Assembly (NCBI GenBank): GCA_964350445.1 | Contig: CAYGKA010000005.1 | Coordinates: 1 to 64,000 of the forward strand | From: Hwanghaeella sp964350445 | Lineage (GTDB): Bacteria; Pseudomonadota; Alphaproteobacteria; UBA8366; Aestuariispiraceae | Length of the DNA stretch: 64,000 bases | Reading direction: 5' to 3' | Shown here: positions 1-8,709 of the stretch, piece by piece | Position numbering within the stretch: the stretch's first letter is position 1 | Layout of the letters: every line of letters begins with the position of its first letter | The notes under the pieces: model-generated | The model's input: the letters and a program-made list of their open reading frames with translations, nothing else | The model's database searches: none | What the model was told of the DNA's origin: nothing | Translations under genes and position numbers: made by a program

Positions 1-675
1 CTGGCCCGGTTCTATCGCGAGAGCAAGGCGATCAACGACGATTTCGAGGATCTCTACGCGCAGCAGGGTCTGGAACTGCTGGTGATGTTTCCGGAAGGCG
101 AAGTGGCGATGACCACGAAGGAGCCGGTGACGTCCTGCGCGGACCTGAACGAGGTCAAGTTCCGTGTCATGACCAACCCGCTGCTGGTCGAATCCTACAA
201 GGCCTTCGGGGCAACGCCGACACCGCTGCCCTGGGGTGAGGTTTATGGCGGTCTTCAGACGAACATTATTCAAGGTCAGGAAAACCCGACCTTCTTCCTG
301 TATTCGACGAAGATCTACGAAGTGACCGAACACATCACTTATGTCGGGCATAACAACTTCACGACTGCGGTGATGGCGTACAAGGACTTCTACGACGGGT
401 TGAGCGCGGACGAACAGAAGCTCATCAACGACGCCTCCACGCACGCCTATGACTTCATCGTCGACTATCAGAAAGGTCTCGCGGATAGCGAACTCAAGAA
501 GATCAAGGAAGCAAAGCCCGAGATGACCATCACGGTGCTGAGCGAGGAAGAGCGCGCCTGTTTCAAGGAAGCCGCGGCCGAGGTTGAGCAAAAGTTCATC
601 GAGATGACAGGCGACAGCGGCAAGGCGATCCTTGAGCAGTTGAAAAAGGATCTGGCCGCCACGGAAGAAGGTTGA
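1..675 (+). CDS. dctP: TRAP transporter solute-binding protein, DctP family (5' end missing)
   Basis: The reading frame is open from base 1, so the start codon, signal peptide and N-terminal lobe lie outside the window; about 224 C-terminal residues are present. The family binds organic acids or related solutes in the periplasm and hands them to the DctQM permease. Family features seen are FRVMTN, whose Arg normally pairs with the substrate carboxylate, followed by GATPTPLPWGEVYGGLQTN and GQENP, the usual hinge and lobe signature. The C-terminus is a charged helical stretch. dctQ and dctM follow on the same strand, separated by a strong hairpin. Substrate cannot be read from sequence; the neighbours (universal stress protein, racemase-family protein, aldehyde dehydrogenase) suggest a carbon source that is oxidised through an aldehyde. 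Confidence 0.9.
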   Translation: MARFYRESKAINDDFEDLYAQQGLELLVMFPEGEVAMTTKEPVTSCADLNEVKFRVMTNPLLVESYKAFGATPTPLPWGEVYGGLQTNIIQGQENPTFFLYSTKIYEVTEHITYVGHNNFTTAVMAYKDFYDGLSADEQKLINDASTHAYDFIVDYQKGLADSELKKIKEAKPEMTITVLSEEERACFKEAAAEVEQKFIEMTGDSGKAILEQLKKDLAATEEG

Positions 676-722
676 AGCCACCCGTAAGGGATTTGGCCTT
701 TTAAGCCTGAGAGGTGGTGTTT

Positions 723-750
723 GCGGCGGACGGTGTAACCCGTCCGCCGC
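723..750 (+). other. Intercistronic hairpin between dctP and dctQ
   Basis: GCGGCGGACG (723-732) pairs perfectly with CGTCCGCCGC (741-750) across an 8-nt loop. No T-run follows. It sits between the binding-protein and permease genes, where such stems commonly protect the upstream mRNA or attenuate the downstream genes, so more binding protein than permease is made. That role is inference. Confidence 0.7.
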
Positions 751-786
751 GACCGCCGCCCAAGTCTACGCTTGGGGAGTTCAGCA

Positions 787-1392
787 ATGGCGTCAGAGCC
801 GAAGTCGCAGGGAGGCGGTCCGGAAAAGGGCGCGTCCAAACCAACATCCGGGTTGCCCGGGCCGTTGGGTTTCATCGATATGCTCATCAGTCGGATCGAG
901 TCCTTCGCCCTGGCGGCGGGTGTCCTGCTGATGGCCACGAATACCGTGGCCAACGTGGTCGGCCGATATGTTTTTCAACACAGCCTCTTTTTCAGTGAAG
1001 AACTGAACAGGATCATCATCATCCTGATCACCTTTGCGGGAATTGGGTATGCCGCGCGGCACGGCAGACACATCCGGATGTCGGCGATTTACGACTCGCT
1101 TCCCGTCGGCGGACGCAAGGCGTTGATGATCGTTATTTCAAGTGTCACCGCGGCCGCCATGTTTGCTCTCTGTTACTTCTCGTTCGGGTATATCGGCAAG
1201 GTGATGACCAGCGGCCGGGTGTTGCCGTCGCTCCAGATTCCGGTTTGGTGGATATTTATCTGGGTCCCGGCCGGGTTCTTTATGACCGGCGTTCAGTACC
1301 TGCTGACGGCGATCAAGAACATCATCGAAAAGGACGTCTATCTCTCAACCAACGTGTTGGAGGGATACGACGATACCGAGATAGAGGTTTAG
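787..1392 (+). CDS. dctQ: TRAP transporter small permease, DctQ family
   Basis: A 201-residue protein with a polar N-terminal tail of about 30 residues and four predicted membrane helices. The motif FFSEELNRIIIILITFAG followed by RHGRHIRM is the conserved cytoplasmic-loop signature of DctQ subunits. The ATG at 787 is preferred over a TTG at 772 because GGGGAG lies about 8 nt upstream of it. DctQ is the small membrane subunit that pairs with DctM to drive Na+-coupled uptake of solute delivered by the binding protein. The gene ends 14 bp before dctM and is clearly co-transcribed with it. Confidence 0.92.
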   Translation: MASEPKSQGGGPEKGASKPTSGLPGPLGFIDMLISRIESFALAAGVLLMATNTVANVVGRYVFQHSLFFSEELNRIIIILITFAGIGYAARHGRHIRMSAIYDSLPVGGRKALMIVISSVTAAAMFALCYFSFGYIGKVMTSGRVLPSLQIPVWWIFIWVPAGFFMTGVQYLLTAIKNIIEKDVYLSTNVLEGYDDTEIEV

Positions 1393-1406
1393 AGGAGTAT
1401 CGAACT

Positions 1407-2690
1407 ATGGCTGCTGTCATGATGCTGGCGATGATCGTGCTTCTCCTCCTCGGCTTTCCGATGATGGTTCCGCTGATTGTCGCTGCCTTTATCGGCTTTT
1501 ACGAAATGTTCGGCGGTATCGGGAAGATGGATTTCATGGTCCAGCAATTCCTGGCCGGTATCCGACCGGCATCGCTTATTGCCGTGCCGATGTTCATCCT
1601 AGCGGCGGACATCATGACGCGGGGACAATCGGCGACCCGGCTGATCGACATGGTCATGGCGTTCATCGGCCATGTGAAAGGCGGTCTGGCTGTCAGCACC
1701 GCGACGGCTTGCACGCTGTTCGGCGCGGTTTCCGGATCGACGCAAGCGACGGTCGTCGCCGTTGGCTCTCCGTTGCGTCCCCGGATGCTCAAGGCGGGGT
1801 ACAAGGACTCCTTCATCCTGGCGTTGATCGTGAATTCCAGCGACATCGCTTTTCTGATCCCGCCAAGCATTGGGATGATCATTTATGGTGTCGTCTCAAA
1901 TACGTCGATTGCGGAATTGTTTATCGCCGGCATCGGTCCAGGTCTGCTGATCCTCGTCTTCTTTACGATCTATAGCGTGATCTACGCGACGGTTACCGGC
2001 GTGCCGACCGAGGCGAAGGCGTCATGGCCGGAACGGATGAAGGCCGTGCGGCAAGCAGTCTGGCCGCTGGGCTTCCCGGTTATCATCATCGGCGGCATCT
2101 ATGGCGGCATTTTCAGCCCGACGGAAGCGGCCGCTGCCTGTGTGCTCTATGCCGTGATCCTGGAATTCGTCATATTCCGTTCTCTCTCCATCATGGACAT
2201 TTATACGATCGCCAAATCAACCGGGTTGATTACCGCCGTCGTGTTCATCCTGGTGGCGGCCGGCGCGGCGTTTTCCTGGGTGATTTCCTTTGCGCAGATA
2301 CCGCAGGCCATGCTGGGGGCGGTCGGGATAACGGAAATGGGGGCGATCGGCGTCCTGTTCGTCATTTCCATCGCCTTCTTCATCGGCTGCATGTTCGTCG
2401 ATCCGATCGTGGTCATCCTGGTTCTGGTTCCGATTTTCGCACCGGTCGTGGATTCGGTCGGCTTGGATCCCGTCCTGGTCGGCATCATCATAACGCTGCA
2501 GGTCGCGATCGGCTCGGCAACACCGCCGTTCGGGTGCGACATCTTCACCGCAATTGCGATATTCAAAAGACCTTACCTTGAGGTGATCAAGGGCACGCCG
2601 CCTTTCGTGATCATGTTGCTGACATCCGCCGTGCTGCTGATCTTTTTCCCGCAGATAGCGCTGTTCCTGCGCGACATAGCATTCCGATAA
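1407..2690 (+). CDS. dctM: TRAP transporter large permease, DctM family
   Basis: A 427-residue, very hydrophobic protein of normal length for DctM. The conserved FGAVSGSTQATVVAVGS and IPPSIGMIIYG segments are present, as is the late GSATPPFGCDIF motif. The ATG at 1407 follows GAGGAG with normal spacing; the frame stays open upstream inside dctQ but has no better start. This subunit forms the ion-coupled transport channel. The next gene, a universal stress protein, begins 15 bp after the stop, an arrangement known from teaABC-teaD in Halomonas, where the stress protein modulates the carrier. Confidence 0.93.
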   Translation: MAAVMMLAMIVLLLLGFPMMVPLIVAAFIGFYEMFGGIGKMDFMVQQFLAGIRPASLIAVPMFILAADIMTRGQSATRLIDMVMAFIGHVKGGLAVSTATACTLFGAVSGSTQATVVAVGSPLRPRMLKAGYKDSFILALIVNSSDIAFLIPPSIGMIIYGVVSNTSIAELFIAGIGPGLLILVFFTIYSVIYATVTGVPTEAKASWPERMKAVRQAVWPLGFPVIIIGGIYGGIFSPTEAAAACVLYAVILEFVIFRSLSIMDIYTIAKSTGLITAVVFILVAAGAAFSWVISFAQIPQAMLGAVGITEMGAIGVLFVISIAFFIGCMFVDPIVVILVLVPIFAPVVDSVGLDPVLVGIIITLQVAIGSATPPFGCDIFTAIAIFKRPYLEVIKGTPPFVIMLLTSAVLLIFFPQIALFLRDIAFR

Positions 2691-2705
2691 AGAGGGAGAG
2701 AGCCG

Positions 2706-3179
2706 ATGTTCAGGCGAATTCTAATCCCCGTGGACGGGTCGAATGCGGCTTTGGCCGCGGTGAAAGCGGCCTTCGAGGTTGGCGAGCGGTTCGACTCCGA
2801 ATTGGAGCTGTTATGCGTGTTCCGGCATCACAGCCTGCTGGAAGCGTCGATGTCCATGGTCCGGCCCGAGGAGCCGGAAAACCTGGATGACTCGATGCGG
2901 GAATATGCGACGTCGGTCGTCGAAAGCGCGAAAAACGTAGCGTTGGAAATGGGGTCGAAAACCGTCCGGGGTTTCGTGAAAAGCGGTCCGCCCGCACGAA
3001 CGATCGTCAGTTTCGCCAAGGAACACAAGATCGACCTGATCGTCATGGGTAGTCGAGGCTTGGGGGATGTGGAGGGATACCTGCTAGGCAGTGTTTCCCA
3101 CAAGGTCACCAGCTTGGCCTCCATGCCCGTCCTTGTCGTCAAGCATTCCAACTTCGAAGATGCCGCAGGCGACGATTGA
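2706..3179 (+). CDS. Universal stress protein, UspA family
   Basis: A 157-residue single Usp domain. The ATP-binding signature G-x2-G-x9-G-S is complete near residues 115-129 (GSRG, nine residues, GS), so it is probably of the ATP-binding class. The N-terminus MFRRILIPVDGS is the typical first strand with the nucleotide-contacting Asp. A GGGAGAGA ribosome site precedes the ATG. It is embedded in the TRAP operon, so regulation of transport rather than general stress is the likely role, as described for TeaD. It overlaps the next gene by 20 bp, implying translational coupling. Confidence 0.9.
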   Translation: MFRRILIPVDGSNAALAAVKAAFEVGERFDSELELLCVFRHHSLLEASMSMVRPEEPENLDDSMREYATSVVESAKNVALEMGSKTVRGFVKSGPPARTIVSFAKEHKIDLIVMGSRGLGDVEGYLLGSVSHKVTSLASMPVLVVKHSNFEDAAGDD

Positions 3180-3900
3180 GCTGGATGTCAGCCCGGTTTC
3201 CAAACGGATCGGCCTGATCGTCCTGGCGACAGACAACACGACGGAAAGGGAATACGCACGGTTCTGCGACCCGGAGCATATCGGCGTCTATGCGAATCGT
3301 GTGGCGTATGAAAACCCGACCACAGCCGAGAACCTGCGGTCCATGGGCCCGCGTATCGAGACGGCGGCGGCGTCGATCTTACCGGGACAAGACCTGGATG
3401 TTCTTTCCTATGCCTGTACAGCTGCTTCGGTTGTTCTGGGTGATGATTTCGTTGCGGAGATGCTGGGAAGGGCCAAACCCGGTGCGGCATGCGTGACACC
3501 GACTTCCGCAGCGTTCGCGGGTTTCTCAGCATTGAACGTCCGGCGGATAAGTGTACTGACGCCTTATACCCGCCGGGTGACGAAAGAGGTTGCCGACTAT
3601 TTGGAGGCGGGCGGCACGGCGGTGTCGAATGCCGTGCATATGGGCCTCGAAGACGACCGAGACATGGCCCGAGTGTCCCAAGATAGCATTGTTAGCGCCG
3701 GGATAGCAGCCATGAACCCGGATGCCGAGGCGCTGTTCATCTCCTGCACGGCGCTTCGGGCGGTCGGTGCCGTGAAGGCGATCGAGGCGCAAACGGGAAG
3801 GCCGGTGGTGACGTCCAATCAAGCCTTGGTTTGGCGCAGCCTCAGACTGCTGGGGGACACGCGCGGTATTCGCGGTTATGGCGCTCTGTTCAGCCTTTGA
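3160..3900 (+). CDS. Asp/Glu racemase superfamily protein (maleate isomerase / arylmalonate decarboxylase type)
   Basis: A 246-residue protein. The two active-site cysteines of the family are both present: Cys86 in SYACTAAS and Cys196 in FISCTALRA. The later VTSNQALVWRSLRLLG segment is typical of maleate cis-trans isomerases, arylmalonate decarboxylases and the EutA protein of ectoine-utilisation loci. The ATG at 3160 lies inside the Usp gene; the frame extends further upstream but without a convincing start. In this operon it probably isomerises or decarboxylates the imported acid or its product. Which reaction it performs cannot be decided from sequence. EutA is a reasonable alternative given the TRAP-Usp context. 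Confidence 0.8.
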   Translation: MPQATIELDVSPVSKRIGLIVLATDNTTEREYARFCDPEHIGVYANRVAYENPTTAENLRSMGPRIETAAASILPGQDLDVLSYACTAASVVLGDDFVAEMLGRAKPGAACVTPTSAAFAGFSALNVRRISVLTPYTRRVTKEVADYLEAGGTAVSNAVHMGLEDDRDMARVSQDSIVSAGIAAMNPDAEALFISCTALRAVGAVKAIEAQTGRPVVTSNQALVWRSLRLLGDTRGIRGYGALFSL

Positions 3901-3951
3901 CGATTTTCAACCCAAATCATGGCCGTGAGCGATCACCGCCAGGGAGAAACA

Positions 3952-5427
3952 ATGATGGAGCAAGTCCATGACCTCAATGGCATGAAGGATGGCGGTCTGT
4001 TCAAGGAAGCATCCTATGTCGCCGGCGAATGGCGTGTGTCTGCAACCGGAGAGATGATCGATGTGCACGACCCGGCCTCCGGCAAGCGACTCGGCGGCGT
4101 GCCTGCTTTCAACGGCACGGAAAGCGCGGAAGCGGCCAAAGTTGCACAGTCGGCATTCCCGGGTTGGTCGCGCTTGTTGCCGCAGGATCGTGCCGCAATC
4201 TTGCGAAAATGGTTCCGCCTGATCGAAGATCACAAAGAGGACCTTGCCCTGATCATGACGCTGGAACAGGGAAAGCCCATCAGCGAGTCGCGCGGGGAGA
4301 TCGACTACGGTGCTTCCTTTGTCGAGTTCTTCGCTGAACAGGCGAAGCGTCCGGATATCATGGGCATTACATCGCATTTGCCGAATGCGGAAGTAGAGGT
4401 CTGGCTTGAACCTGTCGGCGTCGCAGCGCTGATAACGCCTTGGAACTTCCCGAATGCAATGATCACGCGTAAGGCCGCCGCCGCGCTTGCTGTGGGCTGT
4501 ACGGTGGTCGTGCATCCATCGAAGGAAACACCGTTTTCCGCTTTGGCCCTGGCGGAGCTCGCCGAAAGGGCGGGCGTCCCGCCCGGAGTGTTCAATGTCG
4601 TAACCGGCGAGCCTGCGGAAGTCGTCGGGCCATGGACGTCCGACCTCAATGTCAGGGCTCTCTCCTTTACCGGATCGACGGAGGTCGGCCGGTTACTCTA
4701 TGCGCAATGCGCGAACACGGTGAAGAAGTTGAGCCTTGAACTTGGCGGCCATGCTCCCTTTGTCGTCTTTGCCGATACGAATCTTGATCATGTCGTGGAA
4801 GAAGCGATCGGTGCGAAATTCGCGACGTCCGGCCAGGACTGCCTGGGCGCGAACCGCTTCTTCATCGAACGGCCGCTCTATACGGAGTTCTGCAGCCGGT
4901 TCGCCGAACGAACCCAGGCCTTGAGTGTCGGCAAAGGCACTGACGACCCCGATATCGGTCCGTTAATGAACGAAGCGGCGGTTGCCAAGCAGGTTGCCCA
5001 TGTGTCGGACGCGGTGTCGAAAGGGGCGCGACTGATGTGCGGCGGGCAAGTGATGGAAGAACTGGGGCCTCTGTTTTTTGCGCCGACCGTTTTGGCCGAT
5101 GTCCCGGACGATGCGAAAATCCTGGTTGAGGAGACATTTGGCCCGGTTGCCGCCATCGTGCCGTTCGACACGGAAGATGAGGCGGTTCAGCGCGCCAACG
5201 ATACGGAATATGGGTTGATGGCCTATCTGCACACCAAGGACCCGTCGCGCATTTACAGGATGAGCCGGTCGCTCCAATTCGGCATGATCGGCGTCAACCG
5301 GACGAAGGTGACCGGCGCCCCTATCCCCTTTGGGGGAATGAAACAATCGGGCCTTGGCCGGGAAGGGTCGCGCAGCGGTTTGGATGCTTTCTCGGACGTG
5401 AAGTATGTTTGCCGGGATTGGTCCTGA
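3952..5427 (+). CDS. NAD(P)-dependent aldehyde dehydrogenase, succinate-semialdehyde dehydrogenase type
   Basis: A 491-residue ALDH-superfamily enzyme of GabD-like length. Glu263 (LELGGHAPF) and the catalytic Cys297 (SGQDCLGANR) are both present, as are the cofactor motif TPWNFPNAM and the PIPFGGMKQSGLGREG C-terminal signature. The ATG at 3952 has AGGGAGA upstream and is preferred over the ATG at 3919. It would oxidise a semialdehyde derived from the TRAP-imported compound to an acid feeding the TCA cycle. It is last in the operon and converges on the sugar permease gene; no clear terminator is visible in the 66-bp gap. Confidence 0.88.
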   Translation: MMEQVHDLNGMKDGGLFKEASYVAGEWRVSATGEMIDVHDPASGKRLGGVPAFNGTESAEAAKVAQSAFPGWSRLLPQDRAAILRKWFRLIEDHKEDLALIMTLEQGKPISESRGEIDYGASFVEFFAEQAKRPDIMGITSHLPNAEVEVWLEPVGVAALITPWNFPNAMITRKAAAALAVGCTVVVHPSKETPFSALALAELAERAGVPPGVFNVVTGEPAEVVGPWTSDLNVRALSFTGSTEVGRLLYAQCANTVKKLSLELGGHAPFVVFADTNLDHVVEEAIGAKFATSGQDCLGANRFFIERPLYTEFCSRFAERTQALSVGKGTDDPDIGPLMNEAAVAKQVAHVSDAVSKGARLMCGGQVMEELGPLFFAPTVLADVPDDAKILVEETFGPVAAIVPFDTEDEAVQRANDTEYGLMAYLHTKDPSRIYRMSRSLQFGMIGVNRTKVTGAPIPFGGMKQSGLGREGSRSGLDAFSDVKYVCRDWS

Positions 5428-5493
5428 CATCTGTGTCGGTCAATGTTGGGATGGCTTTGTCTAAGGCGGTCAGAGGCGGAGATCTCTTTCGGG

Positions 5494-6495
5494 TCACGAA
5501 TCCCGTTGCAGGCTTCGAAGGCGCTCGATCGCAACGGCGATTATGATGAAGCTGCCCACGAAAGTGCCCTGCCAGAAAGTGCTGATGCCCAACAGGATCA
5601 GGCTGTTCCGGATCACCTCGATAAGCGCAGCGCCGACCACCGCGCCCAGAGCGGTGCCGGACCCACCGGCCAGTGTGGCGCCGCCGATAACGGCCGCTGC
5701 GATGACGGTCAGTTCCATGCTCTGGCCCAAGTTCGTCGTTACCCCGCCGAGCCAGCCGACCTCCAACACACCGGTCACCCCTGCCGTGAAGGCGGAGAAC
5801 ATATAGACCGATACCTTTACACGGGCGACGCGAATGCCGGTCATGCCCGCGGCCGTCTCATTGCCGCCGACGGCGAAAACGTGCTGACCCCACCGGCTCC
5901 AGCGGTAGGCCAGGCTGGTGATCAAGGCGAGGGTCACCAGGAAGAATACGGGATTGGCGACGCCGAACAGACTGCCGCCACCCAGCCCCAAGAGCAGCTC
6001 GTGATCGGGTCCGAATTCGTAGATCATCTTATTGCCCGACAGGACCATGGCCAGGCTTCGCGCGACGGCCAGGGTCCCCAAGGTGACGACGAAGGGCGGC
6101 ATTCTGGCATAGGCGATGAGGACCCCGTTCACGAGCCCCACGCAAAGCGCCGCGCCGATCGCGAGGGGCACCGCGACATAGATTGGAAATCCGGCCGCCA
6201 TCGTCGTGCCGACCACGATCGCGGAGAGGACGACCGAGGACCCAACAGACAGATCGATTCCACCCGCGGCGATGACAGTCGTCATGCCAAGCGCGATGAT
6301 GCCGACGAAGGCAAAATTGCGGGTCACATTGAACAGGTTGCGCTCGGTGGCGAAGGTGTCGGTCACAAGAGAGAGCAGGACACAGGCAATGACAGCCGCC
6401 AGGAATATCCAGAACGTCTGCTTGCTCGTCGCCCGGGCTAACCACCCGTGATGCTGACTTCTTCCGATTACATCCTCAATGGATGGCGTCGCCAT
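5494..6495 (-). CDS. Sugar-type ABC transporter permease (RbsC family)
   Basis: A 333-residue hydrophobic protein with about nine to ten membrane helices. AVGGNETAAGMTGI is the cytoplasmic EAA-like loop typical of ribose/fructose-class permeases (BPD_transp_2). The ATG is preceded on the minus strand by GGGGGAT at good spacing. Its ATPase partner lies 71 bp upstream on the same strand, and the periplasmic binding protein is divergently encoded at 7597. Together they form a sugar or polyol importer; substrate not readable. Confidence 0.9.
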   Translation of the reverse strand: MATPSIEDVIGRSQHHGWLARATSKQTFWIFLAAVIACVLLSLVTDTFATERNLFNVTRNFAFVGIIALGMTTVIAAGGIDLSVGSSVVLSAIVVGTTMAAGFPIYVAVPLAIGAALCVGLVNGVLIAYARMPPFVVTLGTLAVARSLAMVLSGNKMIYEFGPDHELLLGLGGGSLFGVANPVFFLVTLALITSLAYRWSRWGQHVFAVGGNETAAGMTGIRVARVKVSVYMFSAFTAGVTGVLEVGWLGGVTTNLGQSMELTVIAAAVIGGATLAGGSGTALGAVVGAALIEVIRNSLILLGISTFWQGTFVGSFIIIAVAIERLRSLQRDS

Positions 6496-6566
6496 AGTTC
6501 ATATCCCCCAGTGATGCGGCATCGGTCGGTTCAGCTTCCGTCTGTTCAACGTCGGGCGGGCCCGGC

Positions 6567-7307
6567 TCATGCAGCCTCAATCGCCCCGGTAATCAATCCG
6601 GTTACTTCTTCCGGCGACGAAGTGCCGGCCGGCTTGTTCGCAACCAGTTTGCCCCGGCGCATCACGACGACGCGATCTGCGACGCCGAAAACATCTGGCA
6701 TTCGGTGGCTGATCAGGATGACGGCTATTCCGTGATCGCGAAGGCGTCGGATCAAGTCCAGGACTTCGGCGACCTGACGGACGCTGATCGCCGCCGTCGG
6801 CTCGTCCATCAGGACGATCTTGGAGTCGGCAAGGCGTGTCCGCGCGATGGCGACGGCCTGCCGCTGTCCTCCCGACATGTCATGGACAAGGTCGCGCGGG
6901 CGGGTCTCGGACTTCAGTTCGGCGAAGAGTTCCGCCGCCCGCGCCATCATGGCGCGATGATCCACCACAGGAATGCCGGCAATCCGGCGGACCAGCTCAC
7001 GCCCGAGGAATACGTTCGCCGCCGCCGTCAGATTGTCGCAGAGGGCCAGGTCCTGATAGACGACCTCAATCCCTTCGCCACGCGCGGTAAGGGGAGAGTC
7101 AAAGCTCATCTCGGCATTATCGATCAGTATCTGTCCAGCACTGGGGCGGAAGTTCCCGGCGATGATCTTCACCAAGGTCGACTTCCCGGCGCCGTTGTCG
7201 CCCATAAGGCCGACCACTTCGCCGGGCTCTACGGACAAGGACACATCCGCCAGCGCGTGAATCGCGCCGAAGTGCTTCGATATGCGGCGAAGTTCTAGAA
7301 TGGGCAT
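6567..7307 (-). CDS. Sugar-type ABC transporter ATP-binding protein (single ABC domain)
   Basis: A 246-residue ATPase. Walker A GDNGAGKST, the ABC signature MSGGQRQAVAIART and Walker B IVLMDEPTAA are intact. Only one ABC domain is present, like FrcA, whereas RbsA/XylG have two. I chose the ATG at 7307 (MPILELRRISKHFG), with GGAGG about 12 nt upstream; the frame stays open to 7388, where another ATG would add 27 poorly conserved, charged residues. It powers the permease encoded just downstream. Confidence 0.88.
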   Translation of the reverse strand: MPILELRRISKHFGAIHALADVSLSVEPGEVVGLMGDNGAGKSTLVKIIAGNFRPSAGQILIDNAEMSFDSPLTARGEGIEVVYQDLALCDNLTAAANVFLGRELVRRIAGIPVVDHRAMMARAAELFAELKSETRPRDLVHDMSGGQRQAVAIARTRLADSKIVLMDEPTAAISVRQVAEVLDLIRRLRDHGIAVILISHRMPDVFGVADRVVVMRRGKLVANKPAGTSSPEEVTGLITGAIEAA

Positions 7308-7596
7308 CGCCCGTTGCGTCCTCCCGATTTGCCCGGTTTTCCCAAGCTTATCATCGTCTTGACGACGATACTCTGACATTAAATTCATATCAGCAAGTAA
7401 ATTATCAAATTACAGGGCCTTTTGATCGTGAAAATTGACCATATAGACAAATGCTTGCGCATATATCGATTTTTGATGTACTTAATAATTCGAAAAAATA
7501 ATAAAATACGATATCCGCACTGCGCCAATAGACATTGAATCGCGGGGCAGTCGGCAAGTAGGCCTGCAACTGGGCCACTAACCAGGGAGGAATGTC
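7308..7596. promoter_or_regulatory. Divergent promoter region between ABC ATPase and binding-protein genes
   Basis: An AT-rich 289-bp gap in GC-rich surroundings. Candidate plus-strand promoter elements include TTGACC (7435-7440) with CATATA about 19 nt later, and TTGATG (7473-7478) before an A/T-rich block. A small dyad ATCGTC-N5-GACGAT lies at 7353-7369. The ROK regulator encoded at 8710 is the obvious candidate to bind here, but no dyad stands out as its operator. Confidence 0.45.
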
Positions 7597-8589
7597 ATGT
7601 GGAAGTCATTTGTGGTGGGGGCGCTCGCGTCCGTAATGACGCTGGTGTCCGTGTCGGCGCAATCGGCAGATAAGAAGGTTCTCGCAATCGTGGTAAAGGG
7701 ATTGGACAATCCCTTCTTTGAACAGATCAACCTCGGTTGTCAGAAATGGCAGAAGGAAAATCCGAATTCGGAATATACCTGCCTTTACACCGGTCCCGCA
7801 TCGAGCACGGACGAGGCGGGTGAGGTACAGATCGTCGACGATTTGCTGACCCGCGGGGTCGAAGCCATCGCCATCTCGCCGTCAAACGCCCCGGCGATGG
7901 GCAACCTCATCAAACAGCGCGATCCTTCGATACCGGTGATGACCATCGATGCCGATTTCGTTGCCGCAGATCGTGGCCTTCGCAAAACCTATTTGGGCAC
8001 GGACAACTACCTGATGGGTGTGAAGATGGCGGAACATGCCGCAACACTGAAGCCGAACGGCGGCAGCGTCTGCCTGCAGCTCGGCAATGTCGCGGCCGAC
8101 AATATCAATGCCCGTGCCGCGGGATTCCGGGACACGATCGCCGGTAAGAAGGAGACGGACCGTCTTACCGGGCAGAGCGGGTGGACGGAGATCGACGGAT
8201 GTCCATTATTCACCAATGACCAGGTGGATCTCGCCAACCAGCAAATGGCCGACACATTCTTGGCCAATCCGGATTTGGACGCCTTCATCCTGATCGGCGG
8301 ATGGGCGCAATTCGCGCCGCAGGCCTATGCCCAGGTGACGGATCAGGTCATGGACAAACTGAAGAGCAAGGAACTCATCATCATTGCCGGCGACACACTG
8401 CCGCCGCAGATGAAGGCCCTCAAGGAGGGGCGCAGCCATGTTCAAGTCGGCCAGCGCCCATTCGAAATGGGCTACCGTGCGCCGACGGTCATGATCGATT
8501 TGATCAATGGCAAGGACGTTGCCGATCCGTTGTATACCGGTCTGGACGAATGTAAGCCGGAAACTGCGGATAGCTGTCTTGCCAAGTAG
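7597..8589 (+). CDS. Sugar-type ABC transporter periplasmic substrate-binding protein
   Basis: A 330-residue Peripla_BP_4-type protein. Residues 1-24 are a signal peptide ending SVSAQSA. The mature start KKVLAIVVKGLDNPFFEQI matches the first strand and substrate loop of ribose/galactose-class binding proteins, and NAPAMGNLIKQ and IDADF are further family segments. Four or more cysteines in the mature part (near GCQKW, EYTCLY, DGCPLF and the ECKP/SCLAK tail) could form disulfides. It has a GGGAGGA ribosome site. It works with the permease and ATPase encoded divergently, and the ROK regulator follows it. Confidence 0.9.
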   Translation: MWKSFVVGALASVMTLVSVSAQSADKKVLAIVVKGLDNPFFEQINLGCQKWQKENPNSEYTCLYTGPASSTDEAGEVQIVDDLLTRGVEAIAISPSNAPAMGNLIKQRDPSIPVMTIDADFVAADRGLRKTYLGTDNYLMGVKMAEHAATLKPNGGSVCLQLGNVAADNINARAAGFRDTIAGKKETDRLTGQSGWTEIDGCPLFTNDQVDLANQQMADTFLANPDLDAFILIGGWAQFAPQAYAQVTDQVMDKLKSKELIIIAGDTLPPQMKALKEGRSHVQVGQRPFEMGYRAPTVMIDLINGKDVADPLYTGLDECKPETADSCLAK

Positions 8590-8709
8590 AATCGCAGCCT
8601 AGTCTCCAAGTATGAGGGCCGGAGCCGCAGCTGAACAGTTGCGTGCTTCCGGTGCTCTGCTTTGTCGATCTGACGGTGACGGACGGATGAACCAGGAGAG
8701 ACCCAAGAC

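Noticed and set aside
5443..6441. Long plus-strand open frame opposite the sugar permease
   Set aside because: Low-complexity, highly charged translation rich in Asp/Arg/His/Gly; an antisense shadow of a well-supported permease gene.
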